From positions 124,001 to 188,000 of the forward strand of contig NZ_JNFB01000012.1 in the NCBI RefSeq assembly GCF_000766145.1: a DNA stretch of 64,000 nucleotides, read 5' to 3'. Shown here in pieces: positions 36,378-44,826 of this stretch. Origin of the DNA: Paenilisteria newyorkensis. GTDB lineage: Bacteria > Bacillota > Bacilli > Lactobacillales > Listeriaceae. The notes beneath the pieces were generated by a model. That model was not told where the DNA came from. It searched no databases and was given only the letters and a program-made list of their open reading frames with translations. The position numbers and the translations under genes are program-made. How positions within the stretch are numbered: position 1 is the stretch's first letter; every line of letters starts with the position of its first letter.

Positions 36378-36546
36378 TATGTCTCACCATCCTTACAATA
36401 ATATTAGGCTCCCTTCTAGTATAACCTATTTTACGTTAGGTGTGGTGGGTAATGTGGAAATAGTATGAAATTTTTTTCACGAAAGCTCCTTATTGACACG
36501 GTGGTGCGCTACATGGTTTATACTTGGGGATGAGGAGGGGAAAAAC

Positions 36547-36879
36547 ATGTATCGAATTGGGGAGTTTGCGGAGATGACTGGGCTTACAAAGGAAACTTTG
36601 CGATATTATGCGCAGATAGGGTTACTGTTACCTGTATTTGTGGAACCTCGAAATAAATATAGTTACTATGATAACAACTCATTTTTGCTGGCGAGGTTGC
36701 TCGTTTATTTGCGCCGATTCGATTTTTCGATTCAGGAAATGTTGACGGTGGTGCATGATCGGTCGCTGGATGAGTTAGAGGAAATTTTGAAGGAGAAGAA
36801 GGTGGCTTTGCGTCAGCGGATTGCGGATACGGAGGCGATTATTAGTGAGATTGATGGGTTTTTGGAAATGGAGGAATGA
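36547..36879 (+). CDS. MerR family transcriptional regulator
   Basis: A 110-residue protein starting MYRIGEFAEMTGLTKETLRYYAQIGLL, a clear MerR DNA-binding domain. A coiled-coil dimerisation helix follows (LEEILKEKKVALRQRIADTEAIISEI). The effector region is very short. It is three bases upstream of an SRPBCC gene and probably senses a ligand in concert with it. Confidence 0.9.
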   Translation: MYRIGEFAEMTGLTKETLRYYAQIGLLLPVFVEPRNKYSYYDNNSFLLARLLVYLRRFDFSIQEMLTVVHDRSLDELEEILKEKKVALRQRIADTEAIISEIDGFLEMEE

Positions 36880-36882
36880 CGG

Positions 36883-37341
36883 ATGGTGACGTGGCATGAG
36901 GAAATGGAGATTAAGGCAAATATTGAGGTGATTTGGAATTTGTTTGCGCTTGAAAATATGCAGCGAGTGATGCCTCAGGTGGTGGAAAATGAAGTGATTG
37001 AGATGAAGGAAGGTATTGTGGGCTCGACATATCGGCAGAAATATCAGGAAGGGAAGCGGGTAGAGACGTATATTGTCGAGGATTTGGAGCATGAGGATAC
37101 GCCGGAACGCAAGCATAATACAAGTGGATTTGTGTTGGCGAAGGCTTTCAAAATCGAGACGTCTATTACGCTTGAAAAAATCGATGAGAATACGACGCGA
37201 TTTATTTATTATGGCTCGAATCAAGGCGTTAATTTTTTAGGGAAAACATTGATGAAGCTTGGCGGATCAAAGAATAATGATAAAGTTGTAGCGGATTTCA
37301 TGAAACGTGTGGAGTCTGAGGCACTGAAAGATATATCATAA
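36883..37341 (+). CDS. SRPBCC (START-like) ligand-binding family protein
   Basis: A 152-residue protein with the polyketide-cyclase/START-like fold (WHEEMEIKANIEVIWNLFALENMQRVMPQV; C-terminal helix KVVADFMKRVESEAL). These bind hydrophobic ligands. It is in an operon with a MerR regulator; a terminator follows. The ligand is unknown. Confidence 0.83.
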   Translation: MVTWHEEMEIKANIEVIWNLFALENMQRVMPQVVENEVIEMKEGIVGSTYRQKYQEGKRVETYIVEDLEHEDTPERKHNTSGFVLAKAFKIETSITLEKIDENTTRFIYYGSNQGVNFLGKTLMKLGGSKNNDKVVADFMKRVESEALKDIS

Positions 37342-37343
37342 AA

Positions 37344-37386
37344 AAATAAGTCTCACTACCTTTTTGAGGAGTAGCGAGACTTATTT
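37344..37386. terminator. bidirectional terminator
   Basis: AAATAAGTCTCACTAC pairs with GTAGCGAGACTTATTT. It separates the convergent SRPBCC and azoreductase genes. Confidence 0.85.
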
Positions 37387-37389
37387 ACA

Positions 37390-38016
37390 TTAAAATTTAG
37401 TTGCTAATTCGCCAGCTTCTTTAACACCAGCTGCAATTAAATCTTGCGCTTGGTCTGGTGCTGCGTTGTGACCTTCTACGACAACGGTTTGTGGATTCGT
37501 GATACCGAAGTGAGTTAAGATATTTTTCACGTAGTTAAGAGACATTTCCCAGTTTGCCATTGGGCCGTCTGAGTATACGCCGCCGCGTGCGTTTAGTAAT
37601 ACGACTTCTTTGTCCGTTACTAGACCAACTGGACCTTGTGCTGTGTATTTGAAAGTTTTTCCAGCTTGGTTTAAGTAGAATAGGTACGTTAGGAATTGTG
37701 CTGGGATGCTGAAGTTCCACAATGGGAAGGCCATCACAACTTTGTCTGCTGCTAAAAATTGATCTAGGTAGCTGTTTGCAACTTTTGCTAGGCGCGCTTC
37801 GTCTTCTGTTAATGTTTCGCCGATGGACTCTTTGTGAAGACCGCTCATCATCGTTGCATCGTAATAAGGAAGGTCGACTTGGAACAAATCAAGTTCCGTG
37901 ATTGTGTCGCCTGCATTGCTTGCTGTATAGTTTTTTAAGAATTCTTCGTATAATTTCACACTCACGGAACGCTCCGCTGGTAAACCGTTTGCTTTGATAA
38001 ATAATACATTAGCCAT
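37390..38016 (-). CDS. azoR: FMN-dependent NADH-azoreductase
   Basis: A 208-residue flavodoxin-fold enzyme of the AzoR family. Typical segments are FIKANGLPAERSVSVKL, the MAFPLWNFSIPAQFLTYL flavin-binding loop and LLNARGGVYSDG. It reduces azo compounds and quinones with NADH, usually in electrophile stress defence. The gene has its own upstream region and a terminator. Confidence 0.92.
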   Translation of the reverse strand: MANVLFIKANGLPAERSVSVKLYEEFLKNYTASNAGDTITELDLFQVDLPYYDATMMSGLHKESIGETLTEDEARLAKVANSYLDQFLAADKVVMAFPLWNFSIPAQFLTYLFYLNQAGKTFKYTAQGPVGLVTDKEVVLLNARGGVYSDGPMANWEMSLNYVKNILTHFGITNPQTVVVEGHNAAPDQAQDLIAAGVKEAGELATKF

Positions 38017-38189
38017 TTTATAAATTCCTCCAATATGTTTTGTTTACTTTTACAGTGTATAATATTGTACGCTACACTTCAAGTAATATGCTTACAAAAA
38101 ATTAGTTTGTTGTAAAAAGTAAGTGAAAACGTTTTCGTGAACAATTAGACGCATTTTGTGCTAAAATAAAGGAGAATGGGGGTGTCGGC

Positions 38190-39353
38190 ATGGAATTGAG
38201 GGAAATTAAGGATTCAGAGATTGGAAAAGTGAAGGAATTACGCGATTATGCGTTCCGAGTTCCTGCATCTGGTGGAGAAGCAGATTTTAATTATTGGGCT
38301 GAAAATGCGCGGCGTCTGGGGTTGTTTTATGGCGAGCATTTACTAGCACAGGTTTTGACATATCCGCTCAACGTTTCGATTTTAGGCGAAAGTTTTTCGA
38401 TGGGTGGCATTGCGTATGTGGCGAGTTATCCGGAGTATCGGAATGCTGGCTTGATTCGCCGTTTGATGGAGGAATCGCTCGTTAGAATGAAGGAAGCTGG
38501 GCAACTGGTCTCTTATTTGAGCCCGTTCTCGATACCGTTTTATCGGAAATTCGGCTATGAGGTTTTCACTGAAAAAATTGAGGTGGAAATTCTGAGCAAT
38601 GCGTTGCCGGATATGGGAACGGTGCCGGGGCGCGTGATGCGGTTTTCGAGTGAAGATGGTACAGGGATTTCGGTCGTTCGCGAGCTGTATAACCGGTTTG
38701 CATTGACGAAAAAAAGTGGCATGATGATGCGTGACGATGCGTGGTGGTTGCGACTGGCGCGGCGCGGATACACGAAGGAAATCGCGGTGTATTGCGATAT
38801 GAACGGCGTGACGATGGGGTATATGTTGTTTACGCTGGATTCGGAAGTGTTCAAAGTGCACGAGATGGTCGCACTGGATTACGAGGCTGAAAGAGGTTTG
38901 TGGCGGTTTGTTGGGACGCATGGCATGATGGTGGACCGAGTTGTCGCGAAAAATGTAGGAAGCTTGCGTGATATCGCGCTTGCCTTTCCATCACCGGATT
39001 TCCAGAAACGCGAGATTTTGGACTTCATGATGCGAATCGTGGATGTCGAAGCATTTTTAGGTAAATATCGGTTTGAGCGGACGGAAAACACGTTGTATCT
39101 GCAAGTCGAGGATGAAACAGCGCCGTGGAATGACGGGATTTTTGAAGTTCGAGGCAGTTTTGTGAAGCGATTAGAGCAGACTAGCGAACCAGTTTTGGCG
39201 ATTTCCATCCAAGCGCTAGGGCAGATGCTGATGGGCTTTGTACGACCGCGAGACCTCGTGTATTACGGAAAAGCAACGGCGAGCGAAGTAACGATTGCGA
39301 CTTGGGAAAAAGCAGTGCCACACGTGCGAAGCGATTTTTACGACGCGTTTTAA
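38190..39353 (+). CDS. Eis-like GNAT acetyltransferase
   Basis: A 387-residue protein. The N-terminal GNAT domain has VASYPEYRNAGLIRRLMEESL as the acetyl-CoA loop. A second GNAT-like domain and a C-terminal sterol-carrier-like fold follow, as in the Eis (enhanced intracellular survival) family. Members acetylate aminoglycosides or proteins. It ends just before tRNA-Ser. AATGGGGGTG precedes the ATG. Confidence 0.88.
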   Translation: MELREIKDSEIGKVKELRDYAFRVPASGGEADFNYWAENARRLGLFYGEHLLAQVLTYPLNVSILGESFSMGGIAYVASYPEYRNAGLIRRLMEESLVRMKEAGQLVSYLSPFSIPFYRKFGYEVFTEKIEVEILSNALPDMGTVPGRVMRFSSEDGTGISVVRELYNRFALTKKSGMMMRDDAWWLRLARRGYTKEIAVYCDMNGVTMGYMLFTLDSEVFKVHEMVALDYEAERGLWRFVGTHGMMVDRVVAKNVGSLRDIALAFPSPDFQKREILDFMMRIVDVEAFLGKYRFERTENTLYLQVEDETAPWNDGIFEVRGSFVKRLEQTSEPVLAISIQALGQMLMGFVRPRDLVYYGKATASEVTIATWEKAVPHVRSDFYDAF

Positions 39354-39461
39354 AAAACGGAGAGAAAACACTGGATTTTTACGAAAAAATGCATTAGAAT
39401 GGAACTTGTGATTGTTCAGGGTACTGCGTTTAGCACGTATTCAGACAAGCATCTGCATGTT

Positions 39462-39551
39462 GGGGAAATACCCAAGTCCGGCTGAAGGGGACAGACTCGA
39501 AATCTGTTAGGCGGTTCAGGCCGCGCCGGGGTTCGAATCCCCGTTTCTCCG
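39462..39551 (+). tRNA. tRNA-Ser (anticodon CGA)
   Basis: A 90-base class II tRNA. The acceptor arm GGGGAAA pairs with TTTCTCC (one G-T pair). The anticodon stem ACAGA/TCTGT encloses CTCGAAA with anticodon CGA. The long variable arm and GGTTCGAATCC T-arm are clear. CCA is not encoded. A terminator follows at 39567-39612. Its 3' 17 bases form the start of the island's left direct repeat. Confidence 0.95.
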
Positions 39552-39618
39552 TTTTTAGGAAATGAAGAAGCACCATAAATCGTTGATAGTAAACGGTTTA
39601 TGGTGCTTCTTTGTCCTG
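39535..39618 (+). repeat. attL-type direct repeat of the tRNA-Ser island
   Basis: 84 bases comprising the last 17 bases of tRNA-Ser (GAATCCCCGTTTCTCCG) plus the tRNA terminator. The same 84 bases recur at 49724-49807 with a single difference (C at 39609, T at 49798). This is the classical footprint of site-specific integration into a tRNA 3' end. Confidence 0.92.
39567..39612. terminator. tRNA-Ser terminator
   Basis: AAGCACCATAAATCGTT pairs with AACGGTTTATGGTGCTT, then TCTTTG. It is duplicated at 49756-49801 with the att repeat. Confidence 0.85.
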
Positions 39619-39692
39619 AAAAAAGTAGTGAAAGATTATATTGAGTAACTCAGTAAAAACATGTATAATTAAACAAAAAAAGGGTGATAATT

Positions 39693-40265
39693 ATGCTTAA
39701 TGATTTTTTTAGTAATCCATTGGTTCAAAGAGTACTTACCGACATATTGCTAATATCAATCGTAGGATTTATTTTTAACAGGAAGCTAGAAAAATATAAA
39801 TCTGAGAATGCAAAAAAACTTCAAATTGATAATTTTTTTAGACAAATTAGTGGGGTTAAGATTGAAGAAACTTTTGATCATTGGTCTAATTTATTAATGA
39901 ATACGGAGGAATTCAGCAAAAGTACGACGGTGGAGGCTATGAATGATATGCTAAAGAAGATTGTAATGTATGGGTCCGAAGAAACTGTAAAGATTGCTTC
40001 ATTATTTCAGCAGTATAATTATAAATACAATTCAGCAGAAAAAAATGAAGATTCAGAACGAGTTGAGGCAAGGACTATGTTTACATTGCTTTTTTTAGCT
40101 GCGGAGACAATTTGTTCTTTAAAAAATGATTTCACAGGTCATAAAATTAATGTAATGGACTTAATGAGGATGAAATTAAACGATACATATAAAAAAGAGG
40201 TATACGATGAACTTGTTATGGCGGAGAAAGCTGCTCGAAGTATAATACGAAATGGGGTTCATTAA
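39693..40265 (+). CDS. membrane-anchored protein of unknown function, island gene 1
   Basis: A 190-residue protein with one N-terminal membrane helix (VLTDILLISIVGFIF) followed by a cytoplasmic helical region. ATG 39693 is used; a GTG at 39684 overlaps AGGGTG. I do not recognise a family and see no enzyme motif. Composition is AT-rich, unlike the Eis gene upstream. It is two bases from the next gene, which has the same design, so the two are probably co-translated partners. Confidence 0.72.
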   Translation: MLNDFFSNPLVQRVLTDILLISIVGFIFNRKLEKYKSENAKKLQIDNFFRQISGVKIEETFDHWSNLLMNTEEFSKSTTVEAMNDMLKKIVMYGSEETVKIASLFQQYNYKYNSAEKNEDSERVEARTMFTLLFLAAETICSLKNDFTGHKINVMDLMRMKLNDTYKKEVYDELVMAEKAARSIIRNGVH

Positions 40266-40267
40266 TT

Positions 40268-40876
40268 ATGGAACTCTATAAAATTCTTATTTCTTTAATA
40301 GCCTTACTCATCGCTTTTTTAGCAGGGTTCTTTTCTGACTACTGGCAAAGAATGGCTAGCACAAAGAATGCTAGAGCTATATTGTTGAAGACAATATCTT
40401 ATTTAGTACTACACTATAAGTTTTTGCAACATAAAGCAACCACAAACGCCTCAATTGAAAATATAACTCTGACTATGAATTCTATAAAGAAGGCTATATC
40501 TATTCTAGATGAAATTGATATTAACAAGCTGGATAAGGATTTTTTCTTCACATATCACATGATTAGAACGACTATTAACGATATGCTTTTTATTACTGAG
40601 GATGAGTTAGCAAAAGCCATAAAACAGAATAAATTAGCTGGGAAGAAATATGAACATTATAAAGTGGTTGAACAACAGTTATTTGTAATTCCTAAATCTA
40701 ATTCAGGATTTATTGGGTGTACAAGAGAAATATGGGGCACTCTAGAAGAGATGTATAATCGTTTGGGCTATGCAAAAACGTATAAGCCTGATGAGTTTTA
40801 TAATGGTATTGGTATGAAAGTAGAGGAAGTAGTTGAGGAAATAAGCGAGTATTCATTTGACAAAAAATATATGTGA
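40268..40876 (+). CDS. membrane-anchored protein of unknown function, island gene 2
   Basis: A 202-residue protein with one N-terminal helix (KILISLIALLIAFLAGFFSDYW) and a helical cytoplasmic region. No family is recognised. It begins two bases after the previous stop. The pair sits at the att-proximal end of a mobile island that also carries Cas13a, a position where accessory defence or fitness genes often accumulate. A defence role is a guess from context only. Confidence 0.72.
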   Translation: MELYKILISLIALLIAFLAGFFSDYWQRMASTKNARAILLKTISYLVLHYKFLQHKATTNASIENITLTMNSIKKAISILDEIDINKLDKDFFFTYHMIRTTINDMLFITEDELAKAIKQNKLAGKKYEHYKVVEQQLFVIPKSNSGFIGCTREIWGTLEEMYNRLGYAKTYKPDEFYNGIGMKVEEVVEEISEYSFDKKYM

Positions 40877-41008
40877 TCTTGTCTATTAGTGTGTTGCAAA
40901 AATTAGAGGAGCATACTGACTTATAAAAATAGATATGCGTACTTAGAGTATAATTAGAAAATACGGTATAGTTAATAAAGAAATAACAATGGAAAGGGAT
41001 GGATGAGC

Positions 41009-41305
41009 ATGGCGAAAAAGATACAATTACCAAGCGGTCGAATAGCGGCACATGCGAGTGCGATCCAAGCGACAACAAATACGTTGAAATTACAGCCCAA
41101 ACCGAGTGTATCGTATTCTACTGGTAGCGCACGACAACTGGTAGAAGGCGCGATGGAGTTTGCACAAATGACAGCATCAACTCCCGCTGCGTTTCAAAAA
41201 GATACAGCGAATTTGAAGAATGTGGAGAAAGCATTTGTTGCCTCGGAAAAAGCGCTGGGCGACATGCTGCACAAAGGAATCGAATGGGTGGGAAGTAAAA
41301 AATAG
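41009..41305 (+). CDS. LXG-associated WXG100-like small protein (Lap1/DUF3130-like)
   Basis: A 98-residue helical protein directly upstream of an LXG toxin gene. Size, lack of a signal peptide and the helix-turn-helix pattern (SARQLVEGAMEFAQMTASTPAAFQKDTANLKNVEKAF) match the DUF3130/TIGR04197 (Lap1) partners, which help target LXG effectors to the type VII secretion system. GGGATGG precedes the ATG at 41009 (41003 is alternative). It is the first gene of the toxin operon. Confidence 0.78.
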   Translation: MAKKIQLPSGRIAAHASAIQATTNTLKLQPKPSVSYSTGSARQLVEGAMEFAQMTASTPAAFQKDTANLKNVEKAFVASEKALGDMLHKGIEWVGSKK

Positions 41306-41324
41306 GTCAGGGGGATACATAGCA

Positions 41325-41636
41325 ATGCAACCAAGACAACGGGAAGAAGACGCTTGGAAAGAACAAATCAAGAAAGAGCGGCAGTTTGAAGAGTTGGAGC
41401 AACTATTTTCAAAAGCGAAACGGGCGCAAGAAAATGTGTTACATACATTTCAGGATGCGTGGCAGGGGAACCGGTCAAGACAGCGATTAGGACTAGTGGA
41501 AGAGACCATGACAGAAGAATGGCGGAAGCGGAAAAAGCAGATGTATGCCGTGGATGATGCGATACAGGAATCGCGTCGTGCGCATCAACGAGCCAAATTT
41601 GCATCGAAGGAGGCTGGGACGCATGCCTCGAATTGA
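41325..41636 (+). CDS. LXG-associated coiled-coil protein (Lap2/DUF3958-like)
   Basis: A 103-residue, highly charged helical protein (REEDAWKEQIKKERQFEELEQLF, then WRKRKKQMYAVDDAIQESRR). Position and character fit DUF3958 (Lap2), which with Lap1 binds the LXG domain as a targeting chaperone. CAGGGGG precedes ATG 41325. It overlaps the toxin start by 14 bases, indicating coupled synthesis. Confidence 0.77.
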   Translation: MQPRQREEDAWKEQIKKERQFEELEQLFSKAKRAQENVLHTFQDAWQGNRSRQRLGLVEETMTEEWRKRKKQMYAVDDAIQESRRAHQRAKFASKEAGTHASN

Positions 41637-43095
41637 GATTGGGGAAGTACGTTATTTTGTGGAACAGTTTTTACGAGAAAGTAAACGATTACGGGATGCG
41701 TTGCGGGATTATCGAAAAGCCGTCGCGAAATTAGTGGCGGATGGTGAGATCCAAGGCGAGTTTGTGGATAGTGCAAAAAGCTATTATGAAACGGTGCATT
41801 ATCCCATCGTAGATACGACCATCGAGTGCTTGAGTGAAGCGGATCGGATTTTGAAGAAGTATGTGCAGGATTTTGAATCGCAGGTAGATGATGCGTTTGA
41901 CTCCCGATTGGATTCGGATAAATTGGATGCGCTGTATGCCGAAATCAGGCGGTCGGAGAATTTATTGGATGACTTCACGCACGCGATGGATTCGATGACG
42001 GGGAACTTGAACCTCGGACAACAGATAGGCATGAAGCTGGGGCTGGAAACATCCATGATGCAAATCAAAGAAGAAATCAAGATTTTAGAACGCTATCTGG
42101 ATTTTGAGCATAGTCATACGAATGTGATGCACGATGTTTTATCGCGGATGTATCAGGTGAAGACGGGCGTGAATGAAATCCTAGCTGGAAAAGCGTTCAA
42201 TGGGACGACACATACCTATGATTCCAGTAAAATGCAATTAGGCTGGTTGAATCATCTAGTACCAGAGAAGAAGCCAAAGAAAACATATAACTTCGATGAT
42301 TACACAAAGACATTAGAGGGTGGTTACTGGATTTTAAGCAAGAATGGCGTGACAGATCAAGAATCTGCAAGAGCAACAATTGCCTACAATGATGGCTTAA
42401 AAGATGGTACAATTAAGCGCAAAGCTGAAGACGCAGATATTGATTTTGAAACAGAATACATGCTAGCTGCAATGGAAGGCTACAATTTACTCACAGGCGA
42501 ACCAATCACCAAAGCACAAAGCTTTTCTATCATATCAGCAGTGCTTCTCGGCGCTGTTGCAATGAAAGGCAGAGGTATTAAAGTTCCAAAAAGTAGCCTA
42601 AGCAAGATACAAAGTGACTTGAAAATCAAAGCAACCAAAGATTTAGAAATGAAAAATATTAGTAAGAAAATCATGGCGACGAAGCCAATGAACTCCCCAG
42701 TACCAGAGAAATGGATTAAAAAAGGTGGCAGTATTGCTATTGATAGTAAAGGCACATGGAGTTATACCAACAAGAACGGTCAGACGGTTAGGTATCCGAA
42801 TGGTTATCCAGACTTTAAAGACTACAGACACCCCAATGTTGAGCCTGTTACGATAAAGGTGGCGTCGCCTAAGAACCCTCAAGCCGATTTCAGGGCTGCA
42901 AACCTTGAAGCAAAATTAGATAAGAATTCGCAACCACCTGTTCCTGAACTGAGTAAGCCACCGATAGGATATACTTGGCACCATCATGAGGATGGGATGA
43001 CAATGGAGCTTGTTGAAGCGAAAATTCATAAAGATTTTAGGCATATTGGTGGACAATCTGCTGTAAATGGAAAAATAAATAGGAGCGTGAAATAA
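41623..43095 (+). CDS. LXG-domain type VII secreted toxin with WHH nuclease C-terminus
   Basis: A 490-residue polymorphic toxin. Residues 1-200 are an LXG domain (EIQGEFVDSAKSYY near 42-55, long helices). Residues ~287-320 resemble the pre-toxin PT-TG region (NLLTGEPITKAQS). The C-terminus has WHHHEDG at 452-458 followed by MELVEAKIHKDFRHIGG, the signature of the WHH branch of HNH/endonuclease VII-type nucleases. It should be exported by a type VII system (not in this window) to cleave nucleic acid in neighbouring bacteria. ATG 41623 follows AAGGAGG. Base composition becomes AT-richer after about 42,200. Confidence 0.87.
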   Translation: MPRIEIGEVRYFVEQFLRESKRLRDALRDYRKAVAKLVADGEIQGEFVDSAKSYYETVHYPIVDTTIECLSEADRILKKYVQDFESQVDDAFDSRLDSDKLDALYAEIRRSENLLDDFTHAMDSMTGNLNLGQQIGMKLGLETSMMQIKEEIKILERYLDFEHSHTNVMHDVLSRMYQVKTGVNEILAGKAFNGTTHTYDSSKMQLGWLNHLVPEKKPKKTYNFDDYTKTLEGGYWILSKNGVTDQESARATIAYNDGLKDGTIKRKAEDADIDFETEYMLAAMEGYNLLTGEPITKAQSFSIISAVLLGAVAMKGRGIKVPKSSLSKIQSDLKIKATKDLEMKNISKKIMATKPMNSPVPEKWIKKGGSIAIDSKGTWSYTNKNGQTVRYPNGYPDFKDYRHPNVEPVTIKVASPKNPQADFRAANLEAKLDKNSQPPVPELSKPPIGYTWHHHEDGMTMELVEAKIHKDFRHIGGQSAVNGKINRSVK

Positions 43096-43541
43096 TGTTT
43101 AAGATGAACAGTGAAAATAAAAAAATAACTAGTAAGGATATTGAAGCATTTGAATCTAAGCATGGTTTACACCTACCACAAGAATATAAGGCTTTCTTGC
43201 TTGAATTTAATGGTGGATACCCTGAAAAATCTAATTTTATAATATCAGACGATGAAGGCGTTAGCTTAGTCAATAAATTTTATGGTATTGGAGAAGAATC
43301 TGGGGATTTAGGTGAGACATTTGAAATATTGGATGGTGAAATACCAGATGGCTTCATTTCTATTGCTGACGATCCTGCTGGAAATGAAATCTGCATAGGA
43401 ACAGAGAAGAGCAAGTATAAAGAAAAAGTATATTTTTGGCGCCACGATATGGAATCGGATTCGGAAATGGATAATATGTTTTTACTTGCTGAGGATTTAC
43501 AAACATTTTTGAATAAATTGTATGGAGATAATGATGAATAG
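43095..43541 (+). CDS. SMI1/KNR4 (SUKH) family immunity protein
   Basis: A 148-residue protein with SUKH-1 features: LPQEYKAFLLEFNGGYPEKSNF and FISIADDPAGNEICIG. SUKH proteins are the commonest immunity proteins for nuclease toxins. Its ATG overlaps the toxin stop by one base (TAATG), so it is the cognate immunity protein to the WHH toxin by position. Confidence 0.88.
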   Translation: MFKMNSENKKITSKDIEAFESKHGLHLPQEYKAFLLEFNGGYPEKSNFIISDDEGVSLVNKFYGIGEESGDLGETFEILDGEIPDGFISIADDPAGNEICIGTEKSKYKEKVYFWRHDMESDSEMDNMFLLAEDLQTFLNKLYGDNDE

Positions 43542-43597
43542 TGGGTACTTGTAGTGATAAAAGAATTTAGTAAGGCACAGGCAGGGATATAAAAGCT

Positions 43598-43720
43598 ATG
43601 GAAAAACGATACGATATCAATCTGCCATGGGATTATATAGCTTTTCTAGAATTGTCCAATGGTGGCATAGTAGATAAGTCTGAAAGGAACCAAGTATGGA
43701 AGTATTGTATCAAGAAATAG
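43598..43720 (+). pseudogene. truncated SUKH immunity gene remnant
   Basis: A 40-codon frame beginning MEKRYDINLPWDYIAFLELSNGGIV. LPWDYIAFLELSNGG matches the N-terminal SUKH motif (LPxxYxxFLxxxNGG), but the frame then runs into and ends inside the next gene's start region. It is the stump of an older immunity gene, cut at the junction with the YezG-like gene. Confidence 0.65.
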
Positions 43721-44172
43721 CTAATCAAGTGAATAATGTTATTCCAGAGGACTGGAGCCGGCTCTTGCTTTACTCTGAAATGGATCAATACAGAGGAGCA
43801 ACTTTCTTTTACTATTATCCAGTTGAAGGTAAAGATCCCATCTACAGTTTGGATATTGAAGACATGGAGCATATTGATATGGATGAGGTTCAAAATGGAC
43901 TAAGCAATTTAAATGGATTATTAAGAGATTTATGGAATGAATTTATCAATCAGAAACAAGAACCATGGAAAAGCTTAAATTTAAGTCTGGATTCTGAGGG
44001 CAAGTTCAATATTCAATACAGCTATGATGACTTGGAGAAAGACGGCTATGATTATATTGAACGGGTTAAAATTTGGAAGTATGAAAAACTAGGTATCCTG
44101 CCTAACATTAAGGATGTAAGTGGCTGCAAGTTAATTGAGAAGTATAAAAAAGATGCAAGCAAGAAAAAGTGA
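43696..44172 (+). CDS. YezG/DUF600 family immunity protein
   Basis: A 158-residue acidic protein (VIPEDWSRLLLYSEMDQYRGATFFYYYP; later LSLDSEGKFNIQYSYDDLEKDGYDYIERVKIWKYEKLG). This is the YezG (DUF600) pattern; B. subtilis YezG neutralises the LXG DNase YeeF. No toxin cognate to it is adjacent, so it looks like an orphan immunity gene protecting against other strains' toxins. Confidence 0.85.
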   Translation: MEVLYQEIANQVNNVIPEDWSRLLLYSEMDQYRGATFFYYYPVEGKDPIYSLDIEDMEHIDMDEVQNGLSNLNGLLRDLWNEFINQKQEPWKSLNLSLDSEGKFNIQYSYDDLEKDGYDYIERVKIWKYEKLGILPNIKDVSGCKLIEKYKKDASKKK

Positions 44173-44184
44173 GTGGAGTGTAAA

Positions 44185-44655
44185 ATGCGCATAGAAAAAG
44201 GTTCAATCGTACTGCCATTACCTACAGAAGACATAGTAAGCAATGAGGAAAATATGTGGGGGATTAAACTTCCAACAAAATACAAAGCTTTGTTAATTGA
44301 AAATAATGGCGGGATCCCAATCGAAAAATCATTTGTGGCTAATAATCATTCATATGCAATTGACCGATTTTTATGTGTATTAGAGGATACTGAGGGTAAT
44401 AATCTAGGAGAATATGATATAGATGTTACGCTCACAAGAATCGAAGAGAGGCTAACAGGTAATGAGGATTTAGTAGGTGTAGACTTGTTACCAATTGCGA
44501 TACTATTTGCTGGTGATTACCTATGTTTGGACTATAGAGAATCAAAAGATACACCCAAATTATGCGTTTGGAACCATGAAGAATCTGGAGAATTTGATCC
44601 AGTAGTATACTTTGCGGCGAGCAGTTTTGAAGACTTTATCAACAGCTCAGAATAG
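44185..44655 (+). CDS. second SMI1/KNR4 (SUKH) immunity protein
   Basis: A 156-residue protein with WGIKLPTKYKALLIENNGGIPIEKSFV, and a C-terminal VVYFAASSFEDFINS, as in SUKH-1 proteins. ATG 44185 is six bases after GGAG; a GTG at 44173 is less likely. It is the last of the immunity bank, and a terminator follows at 44782. Confidence 0.85.
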   Translation: MRIEKGSIVLPLPTEDIVSNEENMWGIKLPTKYKALLIENNGGIPIEKSFVANNHSYAIDRFLCVLEDTEGNNLGEYDIDVTLTRIEERLTGNEDLVGVDLLPIAILFAGDYLCLDYRESKDTPKLCVWNHEESGEFDPVVYFAASSFEDFINSSE

Positions 44656-44781
44656 TATGTAAGCATTTTCTGAAACTAAATAAATAATAAAAATGGCGGA
44701 GGGGCGTGCTGGACATGCTGCTTAGTAAATTGAACAAATGATGTAGTTGGTTTAAAAAGAATTAAATAAGATTAATGATTA

Positions 44782-44820
44782 GATAAGACATTGAACTGTG
44801 GTTGGGTTCAATGTCTTATT
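44782..44820. terminator. bidirectional terminator after the toxin/immunity operon
   Basis: ATAAGACATTGAAC pairs with GTTCAATGTCTTAT, with T/A-rich sequence on both sides. Confidence 0.8.
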
Positions 44821-44826
44821 TAGTGT

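Noticed and set aside
40710-41078. 122-codon minus-strand frame across the start of the toxin operon
   Set aside because: Antisense to two supported genes, no ribosome-binding site, low-complexity Ser/Tyr/Phe composition.
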